Origin: Methyloversatilis universalis
Lineage (GTDB): Bacteria > Pseudomonadota > Gammaproteobacteria > Methylococcales > Methylococcaceae
Assembly: GCA_020723665.1 (NCBI GenBank)
Contig: DYIL01000041.1
Span: forward strand, 1 to 32,716
Length of the DNA: 32,716 bases
Reading direction: 5' to 3'
Each line of letters starts with the position of its first letter. The stretch's first letter is position 1. A program made the position numbers and the translations under genes. The notes below the pieces were generated by a model. That model was not told the DNA's origin, did not search any database, and saw nothing but the letters and a program-made list of their open reading frames with translations. Positions 21,657-30,696 of the stretch are shown piece by piece.

Positions 21657-23357
21657 ATGGAAATCAGTCAAAGCGAAAGCAAAAACCTGGTGCCGGGCGG
21701 GCAGGTAACGGTCGTCCAAAGCGATAAATCGTGGCCGGTCCTAAAGGCCTGGATGCAGATGCCTCGCGGCCGGCAAATCGGGCTGTTGGCCGCGATCGCG
21801 TTCAGCCTTGCGGCTGCGATCGCCGTGCTGTTGTGGGCGAACAAGACCGAGTACGCGCGGCTGTTTTCCAATTTGGAGGAGAAGGAAGCGGGCGAAATCG
21901 TCGAAGCGTTGCAAAAACTCAACATCGAACACCAGATCGACCCGACGACCGGCGCCGTCCTGGTACCTGCCGGTCAAGTGCACGCGGTACGACTGAAATT
22001 GGCCGGCATGGGTTTGCCGAGGGAAAGCGGCGCCGGCTTCGAAATTCTGGAAAAACAGTCGGGTTTCGGCGCTAGCCAGATGATGGAGGGCGCGCGTTAT
22101 CAGCGAGCATTGGAGGGAGAAATCGCGCGTTCGATCGCCACCATCCGGAACGTCAAAACGGCCCGCGTTCATCTCGCCTTGCCGAAGGAGTCGGTCTTCG
22201 TCCGGCATCCCAAAAAGCCGAGCGCTTCGGTCATCGTCGAATTGCATGCTGGACGCGGGCTAGAGCCGGGACAGGTGGAAGCCATCGTCCATCTGGTGGC
22301 GTCCAGCGTGCCGCAGTTGGAGCCCGGACAAGTCACGGTCGTCGACCAGCGCGGACATCTGCTCAACGCCAAGGACAATGGCGGCGAACTGTATCTCAGC
22401 GCCAAACAGTTCGACTACAAGAAACAGGTCGAGGAGCATCTCATCGAGCGCATCGAAAACATTCTGAGTCCGGTGGTCGGGCGGGACGGCATTCGGACGC
22501 AGGTGACCGCGGAGATCGATTTCACAGTCACCGAGCGCACTCAGGAGGTGTATAACCCGGACTTACCCGCGCTGCGCAGCGAACAAACCAGTGAGGAACA
22601 AAGCAAAGGCTCGGCGGTGCAGGGCGTTCCCGGCGCGCTGTCCAATCAGCCGCCGCCTGCCGGCATCGCACCGGAAACGATCGGTGCCGCGGCGAACGGC
22701 CAAGCCGGGCAAAAGTCGGAGTTCCCGCTCAGCACGAGCAAGAGCGCGACGAGAAATTATGAGCTCGACAAAACCATCAGCCACTCCCGTCTTGCGACCG
22801 GCGTCATCCGCCGCATCACGGCCGCGGTCGTGGTCGACTATCAGCATGTCCCGCAGGGTGATGACGCCATCACGCTTCAGCCTTACAGTGAGGAGGAACT
22901 GACCCGGTTCGCCGATCTGGTGAAAGAAGCCGTGGGCTATGACGCCGCTCGCGGAGACCGGGTTACCGTCACCAACGCGGCTTTCCGAACCGAAACGGGA
23001 AGTCTGCAGGCGGTGCCGGTGTGGGAACAGGACTGGTTTTGGTCGCTCGTCAAGCAAGCGGGAGCGGCTTTGGTCCTACTGGCATTGGTGCTCGGCGTGT
23101 TGAGGCCGGCCGTGAAAGGCCTGATCGGACGCGGAGAATCGGCCGCCGACGGGAGCGAGACGGCGGCATCGGGCGCTCAAGACGGTGCCGTCGTCGAACC
23201 CCGCGAAGTAACCAAAGAGAGCGAAGACGAAGAACTGCTGATGCTGGAAGCGCCGGAAAGCCATGAAAAGCGTGTGGCGTTCGCGCAGCGTGCCGTGGAT
23301 CAGGACCCCAAGCGTGTCGCGCAAGTCATCAAGAACTGGATGAATGCCAATGGCTGA
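21657..23357 (+). CDS. fliF: Flagellar MS-ring protein FliF
   Basis: A 566-residue inner-membrane protein that forms the MS ring, the assembly base of the flagellum. The first membrane helix is at about 41-61 (IGLLAAIAFSLAAAIAVLLWA). The periplasmic ring-building modules follow, with YARLFSNLEEKEAGEIVEALQKLNI and the conserved RALEGEIARSIATIRNVKTARVHLALPKESVF. The second membrane helix is at about 463-484 (WSLVKQAGAALVLLALVLGVL). The cytosolic tail ends AQRAVDQDPKRVAQVIKNWMN, the FliG-binding segment. Complete and of normal length. Its last 14 bases overlap fliG. Confidence 0.97.
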   Translation: MEISQSESKNLVPGGQVTVVQSDKSWPVLKAWMQMPRGRQIGLLAAIAFSLAAAIAVLLWANKTEYARLFSNLEEKEAGEIVEALQKLNIEHQIDPTTGAVLVPAGQVHAVRLKLAGMGLPRESGAGFEILEKQSGFGASQMMEGARYQRALEGEIARSIATIRNVKTARVHLALPKESVFVRHPKKPSASVIVELHAGRGLEPGQVEAIVHLVASSVPQLEPGQVTVVDQRGHLLNAKDNGGELYLSAKQFDYKKQVEEHLIERIENILSPVVGRDGIRTQVTAEIDFTVTERTQEVYNPDLPALRSEQTSEEQSKGSAVQGVPGALSNQPPPAGIAPETIGAAANGQAGQKSEFPLSTSKSATRNYELDKTISHSRLATGVIRRITAAVVVDYQHVPQGDDAITLQPYSEEELTRFADLVKEAVGYDAARGDRVTVTNAAFRTETGSLQAVPVWEQDWFWSLVKQAGAALVLLALVLGVLRPAVKGLIGRGESAADGSETAASGAQDGAVVEPREVTKESEDEELLMLEAPESHEKRVAFAQRAVDQDPKRVAQVIKNWMNANG

Positions 23358-24357
23358 AGCGGAATCGACAAAACTGGACGGGCCGCAGAGGGCGGCATTG
23401 TTTTTCCTGACGGTCGGGCAGGACAGGGCGGCGGAAGTGCTCAAGCACATGTCGCCCAAGGAAGTTCAGCAAATCGGTGCGGCTATGGCCGAGCTTCGCA
23501 ATGTCACCATGCCCATGGTCGAGGACGTGCTCGGGAAGTTCGTAGACGACATCCGGAACCAAACCGCCCTGGGCATGAATTCGGAAGAATATATCCGCAA
23601 TCTGCTCACACAGGCCCTGGGGGCCGACAAGGCCGCCAGCGTCTGCGACCGGATCTTGTTGGGCCGCAACAGCAAGGGACTGGAGCAGCTCAAGTGGATG
23701 GATCCTCGCGCCGTCGCCGATTTGATCCGGCTCGAACACCCTCAAATCATCGCGATCATCCTGTCTCTGCTGGATAGCGACCAAGCCGCGGAAACTCTGA
23801 GTTATCTCCCGGAAAAATTGCGACCCGACCTCATCATGCGCATCGCCACGCTCACCGGCGTGCAGCCTGCGGCACTGCGGGAGCTCGACGATATCATGGA
23901 AAAACAGCTGAGCGGCAATGCCAACGTCAAATCGTCGACGCTCGGCGGCATCGAAACCGCGGCTAACATACTCAACTTCATCGAGAGCAATGTGGAAGCC
24001 TCGATCATGGACCAGATCAGCGAAGTCAACCCGGACCTCAGCCAAAAGATCCAAGACAAGATGTTCGTGTTCGACGATCTGGTCGACGTCGACGATCGCG
24101 GCATCCAGACCCTGCTCCGCGAGGTTTCCACCGATTCTTTGCTGTTGGCGTTGCGCGGTGCCGACGATGCGCTGAAGGAAAAGATCTTCAGCAATATGTC
24201 GCGTCGGGCGGCCGAGATGCTGCGTGACGATTTGGAGGCCGCGCCTCCGGCGCGCTTGAGCGAGGTGGAGGCCGCGCAAAAAGACATTCTCGCCATCGCC
24301 CGGCGCATGGCGGAAGCCGGCGAACTTTCCTTAGGCGGCAGCGATGAGCTCATTTAG
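23344..24357 (+). CDS. fliG: Flagellar motor switch protein FliG
   Basis: A 337-residue cytosolic rotor protein that binds FliF with its N-terminus and interacts with the MotA stator through its C-terminal domain. The N-terminal domain is LDGPQRAALFFLTVGQDRAAEVLKHMSPKEVQQIGAAM. The middle domain carries EHPQ (the EHPQR motif, here EHPQI) for FliM binding. The C-terminal torque helix contains MFVFDDLVDVDDRGIQTLLREVSTDSLLLALRGAD, with its alternating charges. It begins inside the end of fliF and ends inside the start of fliH, in a tightly coupled operon. A second ATG two codons in (23350) is a possible start. Confidence 0.97.
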   Translation: MPMAEAESTKLDGPQRAALFFLTVGQDRAAEVLKHMSPKEVQQIGAAMAELRNVTMPMVEDVLGKFVDDIRNQTALGMNSEEYIRNLLTQALGADKAASVCDRILLGRNSKGLEQLKWMDPRAVADLIRLEHPQIIAIILSLLDSDQAAETLSYLPEKLRPDLIMRIATLTGVQPAALRELDDIMEKQLSGNANVKSSTLGGIETAANILNFIESNVEASIMDQISEVNPDLSQKIQDKMFVFDDLVDVDDRGIQTLLREVSTDSLLLALRGADDALKEKIFSNMSRRAAEMLRDDLEAAPPARLSEVEAAQKDILAIARRMAEAGELSLGGSDELI

Positions 24358-25054
24358 GGGATTTTCGGCAGAGGAACTCGCTTCGCTCGAGCCGTGGAAG
24401 CTGCCGGTCGTGGGTGAACCGGAGGAAAAAGAGCCGCCGATCGTCGTGGTCGAGGAGGAAACGGAATTTCCGGCGATGCCGACAGCCGAAGAAATCGAGG
24501 CGATGCAGAAACAGGCCTATGAGGAAGCCCGCGCGGCCGGCTATCAGGAAGGCAAGGAGCGAGGCTATCAGGACGGCCGAGAAGAAGGTTACCGCGTGGG
24601 GTACGACGAGGGGCGCGCGGACGCGGCCTCGTTGGCGAAGCGCCTGCAAGACGTGATCTGGTGTTTGAGCGAACCGCTGGCCCAAGTGGACGAACAGGTC
24701 GAACAGGAATTGGTTGCCCTGGCGATCGCAATCGCCAAGCAACTCGTTCGGCGGGAACTTAGGACCGAGCCGGGGGAAATCGTCGCGGTGGTGCGCGAAG
24801 CCATGGCGATCCTACCTTCCGGTGCGCGAAAGATCGGGCTGCACTTACATCCGGACGATGCCGAGTTGGTCCGGTCGACGCTTGCGCTGGACGAACTCGC
24901 GCCACGCTGGAAAATCGTTGAAGACCCACTGTTGACCCGCGGCGGCTGCAGGGTGATTGCCGACGCGTCACGCATCGACGCCACGGTCGAGAGTCGCCTC
25001 GCCTCCGTGATCGCGCGCTTGTTCGGAGGTGAGCGGGAGGAGGACAGACCGTGA
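24344..25054 (+). CDS. fliH: Flagellar assembly protein FliH
   Basis: A 236-residue regulator of the export ATPase FliI. It has an acidic N-terminus, then the GxxxG/AxxxG helix typical of FliH at about 66-90 (GYQEGKERGYQDGREEGYRVGYDEG, four to six turns of repeat), a long helix and a C-terminal globular domain (VDEQVEQELVALAIAIAKQLVRRELRTEPGEIVAVVREAMAIL...LHLHPDDAELV). The end RGGCRVIADASRIDATVESRLASVIARLF is conserved. It overlaps fliG by 14 bases and shares GTGA with the fliI start, so all three are probably coupled in translation. Confidence 0.93.
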   Translation: MSSFRGFSAEELASLEPWKLPVVGEPEEKEPPIVVVEEETEFPAMPTAEEIEAMQKQAYEEARAAGYQEGKERGYQDGREEGYRVGYDEGRADAASLAKRLQDVIWCLSEPLAQVDEQVEQELVALAIAIAKQLVRRELRTEPGEIVAVVREAMAILPSGARKIGLHLHPDDAELVRSTLALDELAPRWKIVEDPLLTRGGCRVIADASRIDATVESRLASVIARLFGGEREEDRP

Positions 25055-26412
25055 CCGATCCCGCTCCGGCGGCGAAACTCAACGAATCATGGACGGCGAA
25101 GCTGGCCGCTCGCCGCGCGCGCCTCAGCGAGCCGCCGGAACTGGTGGTGGAGGGCAGGCTGAGCCGGATGGTCGGCCTCACTCTCGAGGCGGTTGGCTGC
25201 CGAGCGGCGGTGGGTGCCCGTTGTCGGGTCAAGACGGCGCATGGAAGAAGCCTGGAAGCGGAGGTGGTCGGTTTTGCCGGGGAACGGATTTATTTGATGC
25301 CGACCGGTGATATCCAGGGTCTGGAACCGGATTGCCGGGTAATACCGCTGACCAAGACGTCTTCCGTTCGTGTGGGGTTCGGTTTGCTCGGGCGGGTCTT
25401 GGATGGAGCCGGCAAGCCCTTGGACGGGAAGGGGCCGGTGCTGACCGACCATTCGGTGCCGCTGACCGGCAGCGTGATCAACCCGTTGGCGCGGAAGCCG
25501 ATCCGCGAGCCCTTGGATGTCGGAGTTCGTGCGATCAACGCTTTGCTTACCGTCGGTCGCGGGCAGCGTCTGGGATTGTTCGCGGGGACCGGTGTGGGCA
25601 AGAGCAACCTGCTCGGCATGATGACCAAGTACACGAACGCCGATGTGGTGGTGGTCGGCCTGATCGGCGAGCGCGGCCGTGAAGTCAACGAGTTTGTGCA
25701 GAAGATTCTTGGGGAAGATGGACGCGCCAAGGCCGTGGTGATCGCGACTCCGGCGGACTATCCGCCGTTGATGCGTTTGCACGGTGCCTTGTTGGCCACG
25801 AGCATCGCAGAATTTTTCCGTAGCCGGGGTTTGGACGTCTTGCTTTTGATGGACTCGCTGACGCGATTCGCCCAAGCACAACGCGAAATCGCGCTCGCGA
25901 TCGACGAGCCGCCCGCCACCAAAGGCTATCCGCCCTCGGTATTCGCGAAGCTGCCGCAACTCGTCGAGCGGGCGGGGAACGGCAATGAAGGAGAAGGATC
26001 GATCACCGCCTTTTATACGGTACTTGCCGAAGGGGACGATGCCAACGATCCCATCGCGGACGCAGCGCGCGGTATCCTCGACGGTCATATCGTGTTGTCG
26101 CGCGCCTTGGCCGATTCGGGCCATTATCCGGCGATCGACATCGAAGCCTCGGTCAGCCGGGTGATGACGGACATCGCCGAGGAACGTCATCTACAACTCG
26201 CAAGGCGCTTGAAACGCCTATACTCCCTATACCAGCAAAATCGCGATCTGATCAGTATGGGGGCTTACCACAAAGGATCCGATCCGCGCATCGACGAGGC
26301 GATCGCGATGAATCCAGGAATCATGAGCTTTTTGCAGCAGGATTTGCATGAAGCGGTCGGCTTCCAGCAAAGCCTCGACGCGTTGGAAAAATTATTAGGT
26401 TCATCTGCGTAA
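25051..26412 (+). CDS. fliI: Flagellum-specific export ATPase FliI
   Basis: A 453-residue AAA/F1-beta-like ATPase that powers substrate unfolding and entry into the flagellar type III exporter, as a hexamer docked with FliH and FliJ. Walker A AGTGVGKS is at about 177-184 and Walker B LDVLLLMD at about 261-268. The family signature PPATKGYPPSVFAKLPQLVERAGN and the C-terminal SLYQQNRDLISMGAYHKGSDPRIDEAI are present. The start is GTG 25051, overlapping the fliH stop, with GGAGGA upstream. Intact and of normal length. Confidence 0.97.
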   Translation: MTDPAPAAKLNESWTAKLAARRARLSEPPELVVEGRLSRMVGLTLEAVGCRAAVGARCRVKTAHGRSLEAEVVGFAGERIYLMPTGDIQGLEPDCRVIPLTKTSSVRVGFGLLGRVLDGAGKPLDGKGPVLTDHSVPLTGSVINPLARKPIREPLDVGVRAINALLTVGRGQRLGLFAGTGVGKSNLLGMMTKYTNADVVVVGLIGERGREVNEFVQKILGEDGRAKAVVIATPADYPPLMRLHGALLATSIAEFFRSRGLDVLLLMDSLTRFAQAQREIALAIDEPPATKGYPPSVFAKLPQLVERAGNGNEGEGSITAFYTVLAEGDDANDPIADAARGILDGHIVLSRALADSGHYPAIDIEASVSRVMTDIAEERHLQLARRLKRLYSLYQQNRDLISMGAYHKGSDPRIDEAIAMNPGIMSFLQQDLHEAVGFQQSLDALEKLLGSSA

Positions 26413-26456
26413 GACAGCCTGTATGCCTCACGGCTTCACCGAATAGGATTTGATGC

Positions 26457-26912
26457 ATGAAACGATCGAAGCGCTTGATGCCGGTATTGGAACTTGCCGA
26501 ATCGCGGGAAAAGCAGATCGCCCAGATTCTCGGGGAAAGCCGGCGAAAACTGGAAGCCGCGCAGCGGAATCTCGGCAGTCTCATGAGTTTTCGGGATAGT
26601 TATTCGGCTCAGTTCCAGCGATCCGGAAACGCAGGTCTCGCCAGCCGCCAGTTGATCGAGTACCGGATATTTCTGGCGAAAATCAATACTGCGATCGCCG
26701 ATCAGGAAAAGGCCGTACAGGCGGCGCAAACGGAGCTTAGAAATCGTCAAGCCGAATGGGAGGCGGCACGCAGGCACAGTCTCGGCATAAAAAAAGTGCT
26801 TGAGCAGACACTCGTGGAAGAGAGCCGTTTGGAAGAAAAGAAGCAGCAAGCCGAACAAGATGAAAGAGGGGGCCGCCGTTCGAACGGCGGCGTTCTGACC
26901 CAATTCATATGA
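26457..26912 (+). CDS. fliJ: Flagellar export protein FliJ
   Basis: A 151-residue, almost wholly coiled-coil protein, matching FliJ in size, position (right after fliI) and layout: KRSKRLMPVLELAESREKQIAQILGESRRKLEAAQRNLGSLMSFRDSY at the start and a second long helix rich in Glu, Lys and Gln. FliJ acts like the central stalk of the ATPase and escorts chaperones. AGGA lies about 9 bases before ATG 26457. Sequence identity in this family is low, so the call leans on gene order. Confidence 0.88.
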   Translation: MKRSKRLMPVLELAESREKQIAQILGESRRKLEAAQRNLGSLMSFRDSYSAQFQRSGNAGLASRQLIEYRIFLAKINTAIADQEKAVQAAQTELRNRQAEWEAARRHSLGIKKVLEQTLVEESRLEEKKQQAEQDERGGRRSNGGVLTQFI

Positions 26913-26969
26913 GTTCGCCTCGGTGGATCTGGCATCTGATTTGCTAAAAACAGGTCAGACGAACTCGGA

Positions 26970-28286
26970 ATGCAGGACATGAGCATCAATACCTCGACGA
27001 CTTCTGTTTCTGCTGCGCCGGCTTCCGTTCTGGATCTGGCGCAGCTTGTCCGTAACGCCGGGGCGGAAGCCGAAACCGACCCGGCTCTCTTTCTCGCGGC
27101 ACTGGTCAGGCAACTGGAAGCGGCGACGGGCGGCGCGGTGCCCGACTTCCGGGAAGATGCCCCTGCGATCGTCGCCGCCGAAAAGAACGATCCTTCCGAG
27201 GACGCGCTGCAGGAGCTTCTCCAATATGTGTCCAGTTTCGATGCACTGTCTGTTCAGCCGCTTAACGACGGAACGGAAGCGACGGGCGGCGACGCTGTGC
27301 CGATGGGCGGCAATTCGTTGCCTGAAACGGCATCGCTCGACAGCTATTCCGACTCGGAAACGCTGTCGGCCGATCAGTTGCCGGTGGAACTCGCCGTCCT
27401 TGTGGCGCCATCGACATTTTCCGATCGGTCGGCGGCGCCGGATGGGCTGGGCGGAAAAGTAACGGACTCGGATTACGTGGTGATGCTCGCTGACGGTGAG
27501 AAGTTTACGAGCGGGCGCGACGTAGAGGTGCTTTATCAGTCGCATCGTGAAAAAAGCGGTTCCGCAGCCGCCGAAATGAGTTCGTTCGGAACGGCCTCCT
27601 CGGACGCGAAAGAACCGGATGCGCCGTTGTCGCAGGTGCTGGCTGCCGGATCGGAAAGCGCGGATTTGGACCGGCGCGCGACGGGCGAACGTCTCTCCCA
27701 GTTCGACAAAAAGCTTCCAGGCTTGACTCAGGTCGCAGCCGAAGGTCTGCGGTCTGCATGGGAGGGCGGAACCCCGGCACAAAGTATACCTTTGTCAACA
27801 CAGCCTTCTGCGGTAGCTGTCGGCGATTCGGTGCCAGGGCTCGACAAGCCTTTGAACCAGGCGGGATGGCAAGACGAGTTGGGAGAGCGGATCTTGTGGA
27901 TGACCGACAAGAATCTTAAGACGGCCGAGATCAAACTCAATCCGGCTCACCTGGGACCATTGGAGATACGCATACGGATGGATCAAGACCAAGCGTCCGT
28001 GCATTTCGCGACCCACCACACCTCGGTTCGGGATGCCATTGAGGCCGCCGCCCCCAAGCTGCGGGAAATGCTCGGTGCCCAGGAAATCAATCTGGCCGAC
28101 ATCAATGTAACCGTTTCCTCCGGACTGTCCGACGAAACGGGATCATCCGCCGATTTTGGCCGCCAATCCGGTTTCGGCGATCGGAACCGGCCTTTTTCGA
28201 ACTCGGCTTCGACGAAAAACGAAGATGTGCCGGCAGATTCAGGGCAAGCCGTGACGAAGAACGGTTTGCTGAATCTGTATGCATGA
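26970..28286 (+). CDS. fliK: Flagellar hook-length control protein FliK
   Basis: A 438-residue protein that measures hook length and switches the exporter to late substrates. Residues 1 to about 290 are low-complexity, rich in Ala, Ser, Asp and Glu, as expected for the ruler part. The C-terminal Flg_hook domain (about 295-390) has the characteristic ILWMTDKNLKTAEIKLNPAHLGPLEIRIRMDQDQASVHFATHHTSVRDAIEAAAPKLREMLGAQEINLADINV. The start may be ATG 26970 or ATG 26979, and the ribosome binding site is modest. It is the last flagellar gene in the window; the usual neighbours fliL and fliM do not follow. Confidence 0.93.
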   Translation: MQDMSINTSTTSVSAAPASVLDLAQLVRNAGAEAETDPALFLAALVRQLEAATGGAVPDFREDAPAIVAAEKNDPSEDALQELLQYVSSFDALSVQPLNDGTEATGGDAVPMGGNSLPETASLDSYSDSETLSADQLPVELAVLVAPSTFSDRSAAPDGLGGKVTDSDYVVMLADGEKFTSGRDVEVLYQSHREKSGSAAAEMSSFGTASSDAKEPDAPLSQVLAAGSESADLDRRATGERLSQFDKKLPGLTQVAAEGLRSAWEGGTPAQSIPLSTQPSAVAVGDSVPGLDKPLNQAGWQDELGERILWMTDKNLKTAEIKLNPAHLGPLEIRIRMDQDQASVHFATHHTSVRDAIEAAAPKLREMLGAQEINLADINVTVSSGLSDETGSSADFGRQSGFGDRNRPFSNSASTKNEDVPADSGQAVTKNGLLNLYA

Positions 28287-28388
28287 ATCCATCCGACTTG
28301 GTTTATCGTTGCGGAAAGCAACTGCCCAGACCTTCTCTCCGGTAAAGCGACGATAGAACGACGGTTCGAGTTGCTAGCGGGCTATCGC

Positions 28389-28417
28389 TTGTAAGCTAGG
28401 CTGTAACGCATTACAAT
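28389..28417 (+). promoter_or_regulatory. Likely sigma-70 promoter of the rpsF operon
   Basis: TTGTAA (28389-28394), a 17-base spacer and TACAAT (28412-28417) make a good -35/-10 pair for a housekeeping operon. Transcription would start near 28424, leaving a leader of about 78 bases before rpsF. Confidence 0.55.
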
Positions 28418-28430
28418 TTACGGTTTCGGT

Positions 28431-28478
28431 TAGCGGCGTGGGCCGCTACTCCTTGCCTTACCGCTCCAGGCGGAAGGC
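28431..28478 (+). promoter_or_regulatory. Two leader hairpins upstream of rpsF
   Basis: TAGCGGC-GTGG-GCCGCTA (28431-28448) is a perfect 7-pair hairpin. GCCTT-A-CCGC-TCCAG-GCGG-AAGGC (28455-28478) is a second one, with a single bulged A next to CCG. Many bacteria regulate rpsF operons by S6:S18 binding to a leader hairpin bearing a CCG feature, and this could be such a site. The match was judged by eye only. Confidence 0.4.
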
Positions 28479-28501
28479 TGTTCAATCCATAAGGAGCACA
28501 T

Positions 28502-28912
28502 ATGCGACATTATGAAATCGTTTTCATGGTCCATCCGGACCAAAGCGCGCAAGTCCCCGCCATGGTGGATCGTTATCGCAGCCTGATCGAATCCGCCTCC
28601 GGGAAAATCCATCGCCTGGAAGATTGGGGGCGCCGCCAATTAGCCTATCCCATCAACAAGGTTCATAAAGCACACTATGTGCTGATGAACATCGAATGCG
28701 ACCAAGAGACTCTTGATGAGCTGGAGAGCGGGTTCCGATTCAACGACGCCGTGTTGCGCAGTTTGACGGTCCGTCGCCAAGAGGCGATAACCGAGCCGTC
28801 GCCGATGGCAAAGTCCGGCCAGTCCGAACACGAAACCGAGCAGGCTGAGGAAGCGTCAGCGGGCACGGACGAAGAAGGCGCCGACGCCACGGAAGCCCCG
28901 TCGGAAACCTGA
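28502..28912 (+). CDS. rpsF: 30S ribosomal protein S6
   Basis: A 136-residue small-subunit protein that binds with S18 to the central domain of 16S r[34 protein letters not shown], then [32 protein letters not shown] and [15 protein letters not shown], are the S6 signature segments. After residue ~105 comes an acidic Glu/Ala/Thr-rich tail, similar in style to the poly-Glu tail of E. coli S6. AAGGAG precedes ATG 28502 at good spacing. It is the first gene of the ribosomal operon. Confidence 0.97.
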   Translation: MRHYEIVFMVHPDQSAQVPAMVDRYRSLIESASGKIHRLEDWGRRQLAYPINKVHKAHYVLMNIECDQETLDELESGFRFNDAVLRSLTVRRQEAITEPSPMAKSGQSEHETEQAEEASAGTDEEGADATEAPSET

Positions 28913-28989
28913 AACGTCAGCTGGGCGCCGAGCCGACGTTCCTGACGTCAGTTCGCATACGATTACCTTAATCAAGTAGCAGGTCTTTT

Positions 28990-29217
28990 ATGGTTCGCCA
29001 ATTCAAGCGCAAGAAATACTGCAGATTTACCGCCGAGGGCGTGAAAGAAATCGATTACAAGGATCTCGACGTGCTCAGAGAATATATCTCGGAAACGGGC
29101 AAGATCGTTCCCAGCCGCATCACCGGCACGAAGGCAAAATACCAGAGGCAGCTCGCGACGGCGATCAAGCGTGCTCGTTTTCTGGCGCTGCTGCCGTACA
29201 CCGACGCCCACAAATAA
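28990..29217 (+). CDS. rpsR: 30S ribosomal protein S18
   Basis: A 75-residue protein of the usual S18 length, the partner of S6. [64 protein letters not shown] is the conserved S18 core. It follows rpsF by 77 bases. The priB gene that sits between them in enterobacteria is absent, as in many other gammaproteobacteria. Confidence 0.98.
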   Translation: MVRQFKRKKYCRFTAEGVKEIDYKDLDVLREYISETGKIVPSRITGTKAKYQRQLATAIKRARFLALLPYTDAHK

Positions 29218-29254
29218 GAAGGATCGATCAATTCCGCAAGGGCGCGGCCCGATC

Positions 29255-30163
29255 ATGAGAACATTGGCTGCTTACATCATGAGAGGGCGGATACAGGCCG
29301 TAACCGCGGTTTGTGCTTTGGCGCTCATGTCGTGGGTGGTTCCGTTTCTTAGCCTATTGGCTTCGGCGGCCGTAGGGCTTCCGACACTGCGAAAGGGCGC
29401 GTACGAGGGCGGAATAATCATAACCGCATCGGTCGCCGTCCTCGGCGTCTTGGGCGGGATTCTCGTCGGCAGTGTGGCCGATGCCGTCGGTTACGGGCTT
29501 CTCCTCTGGCTACCCATGTGGTTGACTGCCGTGGTTTTGCGCGAATCCGGCAAGCTTTCGACGGCTTTCGGATTTGTGTCAGCCATGGGCGTTGTCATGG
29601 TGATCTTGATCTACGGGCTTTATCCGGATCCGTCTTCCCTCTGGCTCGAAGGCTTGGAGCGGTTTTTCAGGCCCTTGATCGACCGCGCACCTCCGGACTT
29701 CGATACCGATCAGTTCTGGATCAGTTTTCCGGCGACGGCTGCGCGTTACATGACCGGGATCGTTTCCGCCAGCTTGGTGATCAGCCTGATCCTGAGTTTG
29801 CTGATCGCGCGCTGGTGGCAGGCGGTGCTGTTCAATCCGGGCGGATTTCGTCCGGAGTTCGTAGGGCTTCGCATACACGCGGCGTTTCCCTATGCCGGGG
29901 TGGGCGTCCTGATAGCCGCCATTGCCGCAACCGGGATCGTGGCGGAGATCGCTTTGAATTTAAGCTTTCCGCTGGGCGCATTGTTCCTGTTGGTTGGTTT
30001 TTCGGTGTTTCATGCATTGGTTGCCCGACACAAATCGTGGAAAGTTTGGCTAGTCGGAACTTACGTATCCCTATTATTCGTTCCGTACATCATCGTGCCG
30101 ATCGCATTGGTCGGTCTCAGCGATTTTTGGTTCGATTGGCGAGAAAGGCTGTCGCCTAGCTGA
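29255..30163 (+). CDS. DUF2232 family membrane protein
   Basis: A 302-residue inner-membrane protein with about eight hydrophobic helices, among them [55 protein letters not shown], the block [36 protein letters not shown], and [25 protein letters not shown]. The segment [19 protein letters not shown] is a strong DUF2232 marker. DUF2232 genes are found between rpsR and rplI in many proteobacteria, and their function is unknown. I place the start at ATG 29255, because the 28 codons open before it run back into rpsR. Confidence 0.88.
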   Translation: MRTLAAYIMRGRIQAVTAVCALALMSWVVPFLSLLASAAVGLPTLRKGAYEGGIIITASVAVLGVLGGILVGSVADAVGYGLLLWLPMWLTAVVLRESGKLSTAFGFVSAMGVVMVILIYGLYPDPSSLWLEGLERFFRPLIDRAPPDFDTDQFWISFPATAARYMTGIVSASLVISLILSLLIARWWQAVLFNPGGFRPEFVGLRIHAAFPYAGVGVLIAAIAATGIVAEIALNLSFPLGALFLLVGFSVFHALVARHKSWKVWLVGTYVSLLFVPYIIVPIALVGLSDFWFDWRERLSPS

Positions 30164-30215
30164 GCTGGATTGTTGTCATATCAAAAGAACGCTAAAACTA
30201 TCGAGGCATTCGACG

Positions 30216-30662
30216 ATGGAAATTATTCTTTTAGAGAAGATTGCGGGTCTCGGGAATCTCGGTGACAAAGTCTCCGTAAGACCCGGTTATGGTCGGAATT
30301 TTTTGATTCCTCAAGGTAAAGCCGTTGCGGCGACCGCCGAGAAACTGGCGGAATTCGAGAAACGACGGGCCGAGCTGGAGAAAAAAGCTGCCGAAGACCT
30401 GGCTGCGGCTCAAGCGCGCGCCGAGGCTATCGGTAAACTTTCGGTAAAGATTGTTCAGAGGGCGGGCGAAGAAGGGCGGTTATACGGATCCGTCGGCACC
30501 AAGGACATCGCCGAAGCCGTGACGGCCGCCGGCGTGACGCTTCATAAACACGAAGTGCGTTTGCCGTCGGGGCCGATCCGCCAAGCGGGTGATTACGAGA
30601 TTACGGTGCACTTGCACAGCGACGTCGATGCCACCGTAGCGCTCTCGGTCGTTCCCGAATAA
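30216..30662 (+). CDS. rplI: 50S ribosomal protein L9
   Basis: A 148-residue protein of standard L9 length. The N-terminal 23S rRNA-binding domain is [41 protein letters not shown] long connecting helix ([29 protein letters not shown]) follows. The C-terminal domain contains [17 protein letters not shown] and [28 protein letters not shown]. It closes the rpsF-rpsR-DUF2232-rplI unit. The replicative helicase gene dnaB, often next, is not here; waaA follows instead. Confidence 0.98.
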   Translation: MEIILLEKIAGLGNLGDKVSVRPGYGRNFLIPQGKAVAATAEKLAEFEKRRAELEKKAAEDLAAAQARAEAIGKLSVKIVQRAGEEGRLYGSVGTKDIAEAVTAAGVTLHKHEVRLPSGPIRQAGDYEITVHLHSDVDATVALSVVPE

Positions 30663-30696
30663 AGGCGAAGCAGGTCCGCGTGGCCGCGAAAGCCAT

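Noticed and set aside
25087..26190. A 367-residue antisense frame over fliI
   Set aside because: Shadow of fliI, His/Arg/Gln-rich, with no ribosome binding site or motif.
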